In this document: positions 25,128 to 34,141 of the stretch, piece by piece
Layout of the letters: each line of letters begins with the position of its first letter
Numbering within the stretch: the stretch's first letter is position 1
Assembly (NCBI RefSeq): GCF_025966695.1
Contig: NZ_JAOEIY010000003.1
Location: forward strand, 461,011-525,010
DNA from: Stutzerimonas sp. S1
Lineage (GTDB): Bacteria; Pseudomonadota; Gammaproteobacteria; Pseudomonadales; Pseudomonadaceae
DNA length: 64,000 nt
Direction: 5' to 3'
Made by a program: the position numbers and the translations under genes
The notes under the pieces: generated by a model
Told to the model about the DNA's origin: nothing
Databases searched by the model: none
Seen by the model: the letters and a program-made list of their open reading frames with translations, nothing else

Positions 25128-25289
25128 GCGGGTCGACGCCCTGCATGGATGTGGAGCAGACCGCCCGATAAATTTGATCGAAATGTAAAAAGCCGTTCAA
25201 TAAGTGCGCAGTTGGGCCTAGTATCTCGCCCATGCAGTCAGTTTTTAGACGCAATGGCGTATGCCTGAACAATAACAAGGAGAAGAACA

Positions 25290-26564
25290 ATGTCTACACA
25301 GGCGCGGGACAATCTGGGCAAGGCGTTCGCGGACGTCGCCAGCAACTATCGTGGAAGCGATGTGGACCTTCATGCGGTATACCGCGAGATGCGCATGAAT
25401 TCGCCGGTTCTTGAAGAGAACTTCATGGCGCGTCTGGGGGTGCCGAGCATCGCCGGCCTGGACGCCAACCGTCCTACGTTCACCTTGTTCAAATACAACG
25501 ATGTCATGGCAGTAATGCGCGATGCCAGCAACTTCACCAGTGGTTTTATCGCTGAAGGCCTGGGCGCTTTTTTTGACGGGCTGATCCTCACTGCGATGGA
25601 TGGAGACGCGCACAAGAACATTCGCAACCTGCTGCAGCCGGTGTTCATGCCTGAAACTGTCAACCGCTGGAAAGAAACCAAGATCGATCGGGTTATTCGC
25701 GAGGAATACATCAAGCCGCTGGTGCCGAGCAAAGGCGGCGATCTGATGGACTTTGCCCTGTATTTTCCGATTCGGGTTATCTATTCCCTGATCGGCTTTC
25801 CTGAGGATCGTCCGGACGAGATCGAACAATATGCTGCCTGGGCGCTGGCGATCCTTGCCGGCCCGCAAGTTGATCCTGAAAAAGCCGCCGCCGCGCGTGG
25901 TGCCGCGATGGAAGCTGCCAAAGCGCTCTATGACGTCGTAAAGGTTGTCGTAGCCGAGCGCCGCGCAACCGGTGCCGAAGGGGATGACCTGATCAGTCGG
26001 TTGATCCGAGCCGAGTATGAAGGCCGTTCGCTTGATGATCATGAAATCGCGACCTTTGTGCGTTCGTTGCTGCCGGCCGCCAGCGAAACCACTACGCGCA
26101 CATTCGGTACGTTAATGACATTGTTGCTCGAGAACCCTGAGGTACTGGAGCGGGTGCGCAACGATCGCAGCCTGGTCTCCAAGGCCATCGACGAAGCCGT
26201 ACGTCTGGAGCCTGTCGCCACCTTTAAGGTGCGCCAGGCTGCAAAGGATATGGAAATCCGCGGTGTGCAGATTCCCAAGGGCGCTATGGTGCAGTGCATC
26301 GTCACCTCGGCGAACCGTGATGAGGATGCCTTCGAGCACGGTGACGTATTCGACATCGACAGACGACCGAAACCCTCGTTCGGCTTTGGTTTCGGGCCGC
26401 ATATGTGCATCGGGCAATTCGTCGCGAAGACGGAACTCAACTGCGCGCTAAACGCGATTCTCGACCTTATGCCGAATATCCGCCTGGATCCTTCCAAGCC
26501 TGCACCAGAGATTATCGGCGCCCAGTTGCGCGGACCGCACTATCTCCACGTCCTCTGGGATTGA
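25290..26564 (+). CDS. ditQ: cytochrome P450, probable abietane hydroxylase
   Basis: A 424-residue soluble bacterial P450. The heme-ligand loop is FGFGFGPHMCIG with Cys373. The ExxR motif is in IDEAVRLEP, and the I-helix oxygen-activation segment reads AASETTT, with alanine in place of the usual glycine. AAGGAG lies before the ATG. In BKME-9 the P450 DitQ is needed for dehydroabietate metabolism, where C7 oxidation is the likely reaction, and the gene order here puts a P450 exactly at letter Q after ditK. No redox partner is adjacent; the [2Fe-2S] ferredoxin and reductase at 8-1597 are the likely donors. A strong terminator follows. Confidence 0.85.
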   Translation: MSTQARDNLGKAFADVASNYRGSDVDLHAVYREMRMNSPVLEENFMARLGVPSIAGLDANRPTFTLFKYNDVMAVMRDASNFTSGFIAEGLGAFFDGLILTAMDGDAHKNIRNLLQPVFMPETVNRWKETKIDRVIREEYIKPLVPSKGGDLMDFALYFPIRVIYSLIGFPEDRPDEIEQYAAWALAILAGPQVDPEKAAAARGAAMEAAKALYDVVKVVVAERRATGAEGDDLISRLIRAEYEGRSLDDHEIATFVRSLLPAASETTTRTFGTLMTLLLENPEVLERVRNDRSLVSKAIDEAVRLEPVATFKVRQAAKDMEIRGVQIPKGAMVQCIVTSANRDEDAFEHGDVFDIDRRPKPSFGFGFGPHMCIGQFVAKTELNCALNAILDLMPNIRLDPSKPAPEIIGAQLRGPHYLHVLWD

Positions 26565-26596
26565 GGCATCGGCTTACTGCCCTCACGCCACGTCCA

Positions 26597-26643
26597 GCCC
26601 TTTCCTGCCCCGCAGGGAAGGGCGCCTGCCCTTGTTGTTTTTC
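26597..26643 (+). terminator. rho-independent terminator after the P450 gene
   Basis: GCCCTTTCCTGC pairs with GCAGGGAAGGGC (one G-U pair) around a CCC loop. A T-rich stretch ending in TTGTTTTT follows. Confidence 0.75.
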
Positions 26644-26708
26644 CCTCGTTGAATTTTGCGGTGCTTGGTACCGGTAAATGAATGTGTTCGCTCTCAAGAT
26701 TGGATTTG

Positions 26709-26729
26709 AACACAATCGAAATATGTGTT
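26709..26729. promoter_or_regulatory. palindromic dit-type element before the second amidohydrolase
   Basis: AACACA, nine bases (ATCGAAATA), TGTGTT: a perfect 6-base inverted repeat that also satisfies ACA-N13-TGT (26710-26728). A degenerate second copy, GATCGCAACGTGTTC, follows at 26736-26750, one to two helical turns on. Confidence 0.5.
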
Positions 26730-26796
26730 TAATTTGATCGCAACGTGTTCTATGCTTTGGACACAACAACAAACCCATTTGCGAAGGGGAAGAACA

Positions 26797-28104
26797 ATGA
26801 AGGTTGAAGATCTCATTCTCGTCAGCGTTGATGACCATGCCATCGAGCCACCAAACGCCTTTGCTCGCCACATGCCTGAGCGCTTCAAAGGGCGCGAGCC
26901 TCATGTCGTCAAACGCGGCGACCGCGATGTATGGGTTTTCGAAGAGCAGGCCACCGGCTACATGGGCCTGAACTCGGTAGTGGGCCGACCGAAGGAAGAG
27001 TACGGCATGGAGCCGTTGGGTTATGACCAGATGCGTCGCGGTACTTGGAGCGTGGCTGATCGTGTCGACGACATGAACGCCAACGGCGTGCTCGGCTCGC
27101 TGTGCTTCCCGACGTTCCCAGGTTTTGCCGGTCAGCGTTTCCAGAATCATCCGGATCGCGCCGTGTCCCTGGCCGCGATTCAGGCCTACAATGACTGGCA
27201 TCTGCACGACTGGTGCAACGCTGCGCCGGGCCGCTTCATTCCGCTGATGCTCGTTCCTTGGTGGGACATGCAGGCCGCCGCCGCCGAGGTCACGCGCCTG
27301 GCGAAACAGGGTGTGCATGCGCTGTCACTGTCGGACAATCCGGCGATCCACGGCTACCCGTCGATCCACAGCGATTACTGGGATCCGCTCTGGCAAGCCT
27401 GTTCGGATAATAACGTCGTGATCTGCTGCCACATTGGTACTGGTGTAAAGGCCAATCATGCCTCTGACCTTTCGCCAATCGATGCCTGGATCACGTCCAT
27501 GCCTATTTCCATCGCCAACTCTGCGGCCGATTGGATCTGGGCACCGATGTGGAAGAAATTCCCCAACCTGCGCATGGCGCTGTCCGAGGGCAGCATCGGC
27601 TGGATTCCTTATCTGCTCGAGCGCGCCGATTTCACGCACCGCCACCACAACGCGTGGACCAACTCGAACTTCGGCGGGCAGATGCCCAGCGACATCTTCC
27701 ACAAGCATTTCATCACCTGCTTCATCGAGGATAACTTCGGTCTGCAGAACCTGAAATTCATGAACGAAGACATGGTTACCTGGGAAAGCGACTACCCGCA
27801 CTCGGATTGCACCTGGCCGAACTCGCCGGAGTCCGCATGGGAAGGGCTGCAGCACCTGTCCAAGGAAACCATCGACAAGGTCACCCACCTCAACGCCATG
27901 CGTGAATTCTCCTTCGATCCATTTTCCATTCATGGGCGCGAGAACTGCACGGTAGGCGAGCTTCGTAAGAAAGCGACGCACGTTAAGATCGAGCCCGCAT
28001 TGGGGCTCGGCGGCGCCGACCACGGACGCAATGACGGCAAGCCGGTCACGTCGGGAGACATCAACGCGATGTTCGAGAAGGCTGATGCCGGAACTGCTCT
28101 CTAA
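26797..28104 (+). CDS. amidohydrolase-2 family metal-dependent hydrolase
   Basis: 435 residues of the TIM-barrel amidohydrolase-related family, in the larger subgroup seen in steroid and terpenoid degradation clusters. The N-terminal metal motif is VDDHAIEPP (about residues 10-18) instead of HXH. Later histidines (CHIGTG; FTHRHH) and the ESDYPHSD motif complete the site. GAAGGGG precedes ATG 26797; the open frame begins upstream without support. It is preceded by its own promoter region with dit-like elements and heads a run of degradation genes. Decarboxylation or C-C hydrolysis is possible. Confidence 0.8.
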   Translation: MKVEDLILVSVDDHAIEPPNAFARHMPERFKGREPHVVKRGDRDVWVFEEQATGYMGLNSVVGRPKEEYGMEPLGYDQMRRGTWSVADRVDDMNANGVLGSLCFPTFPGFAGQRFQNHPDRAVSLAAIQAYNDWHLHDWCNAAPGRFIPLMLVPWWDMQAAAAEVTRLAKQGVHALSLSDNPAIHGYPSIHSDYWDPLWQACSDNNVVICCHIGTGVKANHASDLSPIDAWITSMPISIANSAADWIWAPMWKKFPNLRMALSEGSIGWIPYLLERADFTHRHHNAWTNSNFGGQMPSDIFHKHFITCFIEDNFGLQNLKFMNEDMVTWESDYPHSDCTWPNSPESAWEGLQHLSKETIDKVTHLNAMREFSFDPFSIHGRENCTVGELRKKATHVKIEPALGLGGADHGRNDGKPVTSGDINAMFEKADAGTAL

Positions 28105-28242
28105 AAGCCCGTAAAAAAGTAGCGGCAAGGCGCGACAATTGCCCGTTGGGGCAGGTTCATTTGCGATAGGTCCTAACGCCTCGCGAGTGCGCCTGCCTTG
28201 GGGTTACCTCTAGAGTCTTGCGTCCAGTTGATGAGCGTGCAC

Positions 28243-29391
28243 ATGTCTATCACTCAGTTCAGTTACAGCAGAATTCCCGCCGAGGCTGAGTCCCTTCGGA
28301 CGCAGGTGCGGGAGTTTCTCAAAAGCAATCTTGCCGACTATCCGGCGACAGCCAAAGCGCAGTCCTGGATGGGTTTCGACGCTGCCTTCAGTCGCAAGCT
28401 AGGCGCCCAGGGCTGGGTTGGTATGGCGTTGCCCGAACAGTACGGCGGCGCCGCGGCAGGTCCGTTTGCCCGTTACGTGATCATCGAAGAGCTGCTCGCA
28501 GCCGGCGCGCCGGTTTCGGCGCACTGGATTGCTGACCGGCAGAGCGGGCCGCTGATCAACCGATTCGGCACCGACGCGCAGAGAGCGCGCTATCTGCCAT
28601 CGATTTGCCGTGGTGAGAGTTATTTTTGCATCGGAATGAGCGAACCGAACTCCGGCTCCGATCTCGCCTCGATTAAGACCTCAGCGGTGCGTAATGACGC
28701 CGGCTGGCTGCTCAATGGGCAGAAGGTCTGGACGACCAACGCGCAGCACTCGCACTACATGATCGCCTTGGTGCGCACCGGTGAAAAACAAGCGGCGCGT
28801 CACGAAGGCATGTCGCAGTTCATCGTCGATCTTAAGTTGCCGGGCATCACCATTAGGCCAATTCGCGATCTTGCTGGCGGCGAGCATTTCAATGAGGTGT
28901 TCTTCGACAATGTGCAACTCGATGCAGACGCGCTGATTGGGACCGAGGGCAAAGGCTGGGATCAGGTAACGGCCGAATTGGCTTTTGAGCGCAGCGGCCC
29001 GGAGCGTTTTCTCAGCTGTATAGAGCTGCTCAAAACGTTGATCGCCGGGATGGGCACAGCGCCGGACGCTTTGCAAAGCCGCGAAATTGGGCGACTGACC
29101 GCGAAGCTGTTGACGTTGCGCAACATGTCGCTGGCAGTGGCCGCACAATTGGCTGCCGGCGCACATCCAGCCTGGGCTGCGTCATGCGTGAAAGACCTGG
29201 GTAACCAGTTCGAGCAGGAAATACCCGAGATCGCCCAATTGCTGCTCGAAGCTGAGCCTCGTCAGAACGGCGGTAGCGAACACGCGCAGGTTCTTGCCTA
29301 CCTGACTCAAATGGCACCGTCTTTCTCACTGCGCGGAGGCACCCGCGAAATCCTGCGCGGGATCATCGCGCGCGGATTGGGGTTGCGATAA
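28243..29391 (+). CDS. acyl-CoA dehydrogenase, probable catalytic subunit of a heteromer
   Basis: About 382 residues of the acyl-CoA dehydrogenase family. An ATG at 28231 is an alternative start. The FAD/substrate segment CIGMSEPNSGSDLASIKT is intact. Glu in AFERSG is a candidate catalytic base at the isovaleryl-CoA-dehydrogenase-type position, because the C-terminal YEGT motif reads RGGT. It is followed after 2 bases by a second, shorter and divergent acyl-CoA dehydrogenase-like gene. This resembles the FadE/ChsE alpha2beta2 enzymes of steroid degradation, which take bulky polycyclic CoA esters. Confidence 0.82.
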   Translation: MSITQFSYSRIPAEAESLRTQVREFLKSNLADYPATAKAQSWMGFDAAFSRKLGAQGWVGMALPEQYGGAAAGPFARYVIIEELLAAGAPVSAHWIADRQSGPLINRFGTDAQRARYLPSICRGESYFCIGMSEPNSGSDLASIKTSAVRNDAGWLLNGQKVWTTNAQHSHYMIALVRTGEKQAARHEGMSQFIVDLKLPGITIRPIRDLAGGEHFNEVFFDNVQLDADALIGTEGKGWDQVTAELAFERSGPERFLSCIELLKTLIAGMGTAPDALQSREIGRLTAKLLTLRNMSLAVAAQLAAGAHPAWAASCVKDLGNQFEQEIPEIAQLLLEAEPRQNGGSEHAQVLAYLTQMAPSFSLRGGTREILRGIIARGLGLR

Positions 29392-29393
29392 TC

Positions 29394-30467
29394 ATGCGAG
29401 AACTATTCGAATCGACTATCGAGCGCCTGCTCGCTGATCTGGCGACACCTGAATACGTACAAGGCTGCGAAGGCGGCGAGTGGCCTGCGCAGCTTTGGGC
29501 TGCGGTGGAAGAGTCCGGATTTGCGCTGGCTGCTGTTTCAGAATCCCTTGGCGGAGCACAAGCGGGATGGGGTGATGTGTATGTCTTGGCGCGCGCTGCT
29601 GGACGGTACGCCGCGCCTGTGCCGCTGGGCGAAGCGCTATTGGCTAACTGGTTGCTGGGTAAGGCCGGGCTTGAGCCGAGGACCGCGGCCATAAGTTTTT
29701 CAGCCAATGCGCAGCTGAGCCTGAATGGCGGGGTGGTACACGGCACCGTGCGAGACGTGCCGTGGGGCCGTCATGTCGAGTCGCTGGTCGCTATAGCCGA
29801 CGTGGGTAGCGAGACGCCCAGCGTCGTGTTGCTGTCGGTAGCCAGCGCGGCCGGTCAGACACTGAGCCTGAACGTCGCGGGCGAGCCTCGCGATTCCCTG
29901 CATTTCAACAAAGCCCAGGTACTGGCTTGCGCTCCGTTGCCTGACGAGCTGTCCGCCGATGTGCTGTTTTTGGGTGGCGCCATGCTGCGCTCGGCGCAGA
30001 TCGCAGGTGCCTTGCATACGCTGCTGGACATGACATCGGGCTACGCCACTGAGCGCTCACAGTTCGGGCGGCCAATCGGCGCATTCCAGGCCGTTCAACA
30101 GCAGCTTGCGGTGTTCGCCGAACAGACGGCAGCCGCGAACGTCGCTGCCGAGGCAGCCTTTGCTGAGTCGGATGCCGCACTTGCGGGGGTGACCATTGCA
30201 GCTGCGAAGGTCAGCTGTGCTGAGGCGGCCAGCGCTGGCGCAGGCATTGCCCATTCGGTGCACGGTGCCATCGGCTTTACCCAGGAATATTCGCTGCATC
30301 TGTTTTCCCGCCGGCTGTGGGCGTGGCGCAGCGAGTTCGGCTCGGCCAGCGTCTGGAGCCAGCGCATCGGCCAGTTGGTCTGCTCATCAGGTGGTGGAGG
30401 CTATTGGCCGCTGATCACTGGCCATGCCAGCCAGTCGCTATCAACCCCTGCGGAGAAACCGCTATGA
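29394..30467 (+). CDS. acyl-CoA dehydrogenase-like partner subunit
   Basis: 357 residues with the acyl-CoA dehydrogenase fold (ERSQFGRPIGAFQAVQQQLA near the middle; HSVHGAIGFTQEY near the end). I can find no catalytic glutamate: neither the ER motif before the long helix nor a C-terminal YEGT is present. Placed 2 bases after the previous gene, it is best read as the FAD- or CoA-binding partner of a heterotetramer rather than an independent enzyme. Its stop overlaps the start of the enoyl-CoA hydratase (ATGA). Confidence 0.78.
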   Translation: MRELFESTIERLLADLATPEYVQGCEGGEWPAQLWAAVEESGFALAAVSESLGGAQAGWGDVYVLARAAGRYAAPVPLGEALLANWLLGKAGLEPRTAAISFSANAQLSLNGGVVHGTVRDVPWGRHVESLVAIADVGSETPSVVLLSVASAAGQTLSLNVAGEPRDSLHFNKAQVLACAPLPDELSADVLFLGGAMLRSAQIAGALHTLLDMTSGYATERSQFGRPIGAFQAVQQQLAVFAEQTAAANVAAEAAFAESDAALAGVTIAAAKVSCAEAASAGAGIAHSVHGAIGFTQEYSLHLFSRRLWAWRSEFGSASVWSQRIGQLVCSSGGGGYWPLITGHASQSLSTPAEKPL

Positions 30468-31264
30468 GTACATTCCTGCAAATCGAGCGTGATGGCGGCA
30501 TCGTCACCGTTCGCATGAACCATCCCGAAACCCGCAATGCATTGACTTCCCCCGAGCAGATCCAGGAGTTCGTCGATCTCTGTGCCCAGTTGCGCAGCGA
30601 CCGCACCGCGCGGGTAATGGTGTTGACCGGTAATGGCAGTGCATTCTGCGCCGGTGGCAACGTGAAGGACATGCGCGACCGCGCGGGTATCTTCGCCGGT
30701 TCGCCGTATGAGCTGCGCAACACCTATCGTGACGGTATTCAAAGGATCCCGCTCGCGTTGTATGAGCTGGACATTCCCATAATCGCTGCGGTCAACGGCC
30801 CGGCGATCGGTGCGGGCCTCGATTTGGCTTGTATGTGCGACATCCGTCTGGCTGCGAGCTCGGCACTCTTTGCTGAAAGTTTCGTGCGCTTGGGCATCGT
30901 GCCGGGAGATGGCGGCGCCTGGTTGCTGCCGCGAATCATCGGAATCCCCAAGGCCAGCCTGATGGCGTTCACCGGCGACACCATCAATGCTGCGAAAGCA
31001 TTGGAGTGGGGTTTGGTGGAGCAAGTCTGCACACATGAAACGCTGCAGGCGGAAGCGCAGGCGTTGGCTCAGCAAATCGCCGCCAATCCTGGGCATGCGC
31101 TACGGCTGTGCAAGCGCCTGTTGCGCGAAGGCCAACATATGCGACTCGACTCATTGCTGGAGCTGTCCGCGGCGTACCAGTCTTTGGCGCATCACACCGA
31201 AGATCATCAGGAAGCGGTGGCTGCCTTCGTCGAGAAGCGTAACCCTGACTACCTGGATCGCTGA
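30464..31264 (+). CDS. enoyl-CoA hydratase/isomerase family protein
   Basis: A 266-residue crotonase-fold protein with the oxyanion-hole segments GNGSAFCAGGNVKDM and NGPAIGAGLDLACMCDIRLA. It hydrates (or isomerises) an enoyl-CoA in the beta-oxidation of diterpenoid fragments. The start overlaps the upstream stop. An apparent longer frame from 30317 is only read-through over the preceding gene. Confidence 0.88.
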   Translation: MSTFLQIERDGGIVTVRMNHPETRNALTSPEQIQEFVDLCAQLRSDRTARVMVLTGNGSAFCAGGNVKDMRDRAGIFAGSPYELRNTYRDGIQRIPLALYELDIPIIAAVNGPAIGAGLDLACMCDIRLAASSALFAESFVRLGIVPGDGGAWLLPRIIGIPKASLMAFTGDTINAAKALEWGLVEQVCTHETLQAEAQALAQQIAANPGHALRLCKRLLREGQHMRLDSLLELSAAYQSLAHHTEDHQEAVAAFVEKRNPDYLDR

Positions 31265-31306
31265 TCAGCGCCGTTTGCAGAAGCAACGAAGAATTTAGGA
31301 GTAGTA

Positions 31307-32434
31307 ATGATGCGTGGCGTTTTCCGCGAAGATCACAATATGTTCCGCGAAATGGCCCGGCGTTTCGTCGATCGCGAAATCGTGCCGAACCTGCATGAGT
31401 GGGAAAAGAACGGCATTGTGCCCAAGGAGGTCTGGCTCAAGGCCGGCGAATTGGGGCTGCTCTGTTCGACCGTTCCTGAAGAGTACGGTGGCTCCGGTGG
31501 CGACTTCGGCCACTCCGCCGTCATGATCGAGGAGCTTGCGCGGGCCAATGCGACCGCCGTCGGGTTCACCACTCATTCGGAAATAGTCGCGCCTTATATC
31601 GTTGCTTATGGCAGTGAAGAGCAGAAACAGAAGTGGCTTCCCCGGATGGTCAGCGGTGAGCTGATTGGGGTCATCGCCATGAGCGAGCCGGGCATCGGCA
31701 GCGATCTGCGTTCGATGCGCACCTCGGCCCGGCATGATGGCGATGACTACATCGTTTCCGGACAAAAAACCTTCATTACCAACGGTAGCAATGCTGGGCT
31801 GATAGTCACGGCAACCAAGCTCGATCCAGCCGCTAAAGAGCTGACGCTGATCTGTATCGAAGAAGAGCGCGAGGGCTTTTCAAAAGGGCGGCGGCTGGAA
31901 AAGATCGGCCTTAAAGGCCAGGATACCGCTGAGCTGTTTTTCGATGAGGTGCGAGTCCCGGCCGCTAATCGCTTGGGCGAAGAAGGCATGGGTTTTAAGT
32001 ACCTCACCCATCAGCTTGCCTGGGAGCGGCTGATTATTGCGATCCGCGCAGCGCAGTCAATTGAAACCTTGTTGCAGGAAACCATTGATTACACGCGCGA
32101 GCGCAAAGTATTCGGCAAGCCGGTGCTGGAGTTCCAAAACACTCGCTTCAAGCTGGCGGAGGCCAAGGCGCAGGCGACCATGCTGCGTGTATTCGTTGAT
32201 GATTGCCTGGAAAAGGTCATGCGTGGCGAGCTTACACCCGACGTCGCAGCAATGGCGAAATTGCTGGGCTCCGAAATGCAGGGCAAATTGCTCGACGAGT
32301 TCCTTCAGCTTCATGGCGGCTATGGGTTCATGAGCGAATATAAGATTAGCCGTGCCTGGGTCGATGCCCGAGTGGCGCGTATATATGGCGGCACCTCGGA
32401 AATCATGAAAGAAATTATTGGCCGCGCTTTGTGA
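31307..32434 (+). CDS. acyl-CoA dehydrogenase
   Basis: A 375-residue homotetramer-type acyl-CoA dehydrogenase. The segments VIAMSEPGIGSDLRSM and RKVFGKPVLEFQNTRFKLAE are complete. The catalytic base is probably the glutamate of AWERL (isovaleryl-CoA dehydrogenase position), as the C-terminal motif is YGGTSE. GGAG precedes the ATG. It is the third such protein in this 4-kb stretch, consistent with degradation of more than one acyl chain shape. Confidence 0.9.
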   Translation: MMRGVFREDHNMFREMARRFVDREIVPNLHEWEKNGIVPKEVWLKAGELGLLCSTVPEEYGGSGGDFGHSAVMIEELARANATAVGFTTHSEIVAPYIVAYGSEEQKQKWLPRMVSGELIGVIAMSEPGIGSDLRSMRTSARHDGDDYIVSGQKTFITNGSNAGLIVTATKLDPAAKELTLICIEEEREGFSKGRRLEKIGLKGQDTAELFFDEVRVPAANRLGEEGMGFKYLTHQLAWERLIIAIRAAQSIETLLQETIDYTRERKVFGKPVLEFQNTRFKLAEAKAQATMLRVFVDDCLEKVMRGELTPDVAAMAKLLGSEMQGKLLDEFLQLHGGYGFMSEYKISRAWVDARVARIYGGTSEIMKEIIGRAL

Positions 32435-32478
32435 CATTTCCAAAATGCCAGCCAGCGGGAGCTAGGAGAATGACACCC

Positions 32479-33351
32479 ATGGGCTTCTATCGAGTCTTTC
32501 TTGCTTTGTGCCTGAGTGCGGTTTCGTTGCTGAGCGTTGCCCAGCCCGTCAGTCAGGCGGACGACTATAGCGCTGAGGCCGAACGCGCCAGTGCGCTGTT
32601 GGGCAAAGCCGTGACGGCTTACCAGGCGGAAGGCGACAAAGCGTTGGCCAAGTTCAGCCGACAAGGCGACTACATCGATGGTGAGCTCTACATCTATGTT
32701 GTCGATACTTCGGGGGTGATGCTCGCCAGTGGTGGCCCTTCAGCGACGCTGATTGGCAAGCAGGTTACCAATGTTCTGGACGAGGATCTGAAGGCTGCGT
32801 TCGAAGCCGCATTAAAAGCGCCTGAAGACGGTACGGTTCGCAGCGCGGATTACCGCTGGTGGAACTGGCAGCATGGCAAGGTCGAACGCAAGCAGGTGTT
32901 CTATCAGCGAGTTGGCGACCGCATCATCTCAGTCGGCTACTACATGCCTCGTTCCAGCAGTGAAGCGGCAGAAAAGTTGCTCGAGAAAGTCGCCAGCGAA
33001 GTAAAAGCCGATCCGAAGACGACTTTCGACCGAATCAACAGGCACGACAAGGCGCTGAGTCAGGATGACCTGTACGCATTCGTGGTTGATTTGAACACTC
33101 AGAAGTTTATTGCTCATGGCTTCATACGCCGCTTGGTAGGCACCGATTTCCAGGCGTTACGCTCTGCCGACGGCCAGCCGATAGGGAAGCAGATGCTGCG
33201 GGCTATGGCGCAGGGCGATACCGGGGAAGTCTCATATATATGGCGCAACCCTGTAACCGGCCAAACCGAGTATAAGAAGACCCTTTTAAGAAAGGTCGAT
33301 GGTTATGCCGTCGCGGTCGGTTCGTATGAGAAATCAATGAAACTGGATTAA
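32479..33351 (+). CDS. periplasmic tandem Cache-domain sensor-like protein
   Basis: About 290 residues. A signal peptide (FYRVFLALCLSAVSLLSVAQ) is followed by two repeats of about 120 residues, each of Cache type: YIDGELYIYVVDTSGVMLASGG then DDLYAFVVDLNTQKFIAHG, and FYQRVGDRIISVGYY then KTLLRKVDGYAVAVGSY. No transmembrane anchor or output domain follows. It could be a soluble ligand-binding partner of a chemoreceptor or sensor kinase. ATG 32470 is too close to AGGAG; 32479 fits better. It sits at the end of the degradation genes. Confidence 0.75.
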   Translation: MGFYRVFLALCLSAVSLLSVAQPVSQADDYSAEAERASALLGKAVTAYQAEGDKALAKFSRQGDYIDGELYIYVVDTSGVMLASGGPSATLIGKQVTNVLDEDLKAAFEAALKAPEDGTVRSADYRWWNWQHGKVERKQVFYQRVGDRIISVGYYMPRSSSEAAEKLLEKVASEVKADPKTTFDRINRHDKALSQDDLYAFVVDLNTQKFIAHGFIRRLVGTDFQALRSADGQPIGKQMLRAMAQGDTGEVSYIWRNPVTGQTEYKKTLLRKVDGYAVAVGSYEKSMKLD

Positions 33352-33394
33352 TGGCCGACCGGCGTAGGACAGGGTGCTAAAGGAGGGTGTATCG

Positions 33395-34141
33395 ATGACC
33401 GACCTAGTATTGCTTCATGGCGGGCAACACGGGTCTTGGTGCTGGAAGTTTTTGGTCGATGCGGTCAAGCAGCGCGAGGCCTTGTTCGAGCGGGTCATCT
33501 GCCTTGATATGCCTGGTTGCGGCACGAAGCGTGGGCGGGATGTAACGACGCTGACCCTGGGCGACATTGTCAAAGAACTCAACGATGAGTTGAGAGCTGC
33601 GAACGTTCGCGACGCGGTGCTGCTTGGCCACTCGATTGCAGGTGTTTTGCTGCCAATGATGGTCCTCGAAGATCAGTCGCTCTACTCGGGGCTTGTCTAC
33701 CTCGCAACTGCGATACCGGCCGAAGGTCAATCGATCATGCAACTGCTCGGTTCATCCTTGCATGGCCAGAATTCGGAAGAGGTTGGTTGGCCGCTGAATC
33801 CTCTTACTACCCCGCCAGCTGACATGCAGAAAGCAATGTTTGGTGCTGATATGAGCGACGCTCAGCTTGTTTGGTTACTGGGAGAAGCAGCCGATGACGT
33901 TACGCCTCCTGCAGTAGCCACCCAGCCGGCAACCCGAAAAGGCTACGCAAATTCCGTACCTTCGGTTTACATCCTAACGTCCAGGGATGGCATTTTGCCG
34001 CCGGAATGGCAGCGCCGGTTCGCTGAAAGATTAGGCTGTGAGCACCTCATCGAAATCGATACGCCACATGAACCGTTTGTAACTGACCCTGAATTGCTCG
34101 GCGCGACGCTGGCTGACTGGATGATGAGTCGACGATCCTGA
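33395..34141 (+). CDS. alpha/beta hydrolase
   Basis: 248 residues of the alpha/beta-hydrolase fold with the oxyanion HGGQHGSWCW at about 9-18, the nucleophile elbow GHSIAG and a C-terminal catalytic histidine in DTPHEPF. It resembles small esterases of the hydroxynitrile lyase/methylesterase group. AGGAGG precedes the ATG at 33395. As the last gene before a long gap it may finish the degradation operon, for example by hydrolysing an ester or lactone; this is inference. Confidence 0.8.
   Translation: MTDLVLLHGGQHGSWCWKFLVDAVKQREALFERVICLDMPGCGTKRGRDVTTLTLGDIVKELNDELRAANVRDAVLLGHSIAGVLLPMMVLEDQSLYSGLVYLATAIPAEGQSIMQLLGSSLHGQNSEEVGWPLNPLTTPPADMQKAMFGADMSDAQLVWLLGEAADDVTPPAVATQPATRKGYANSVPSVYILTSRDGILPPEWQRRFAERLGCEHLIEIDTPHEPFVTDPELLGATLADWMMSRRS

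Noticed and set aside
25168..25186. ACA-N13-TGT element before the P450 gene
   Set aside because: It reads ATA-N13-TGT with the ATCGAAA core shifted by one base; the P450 is also likely transcribed from the upstream operon promoter.
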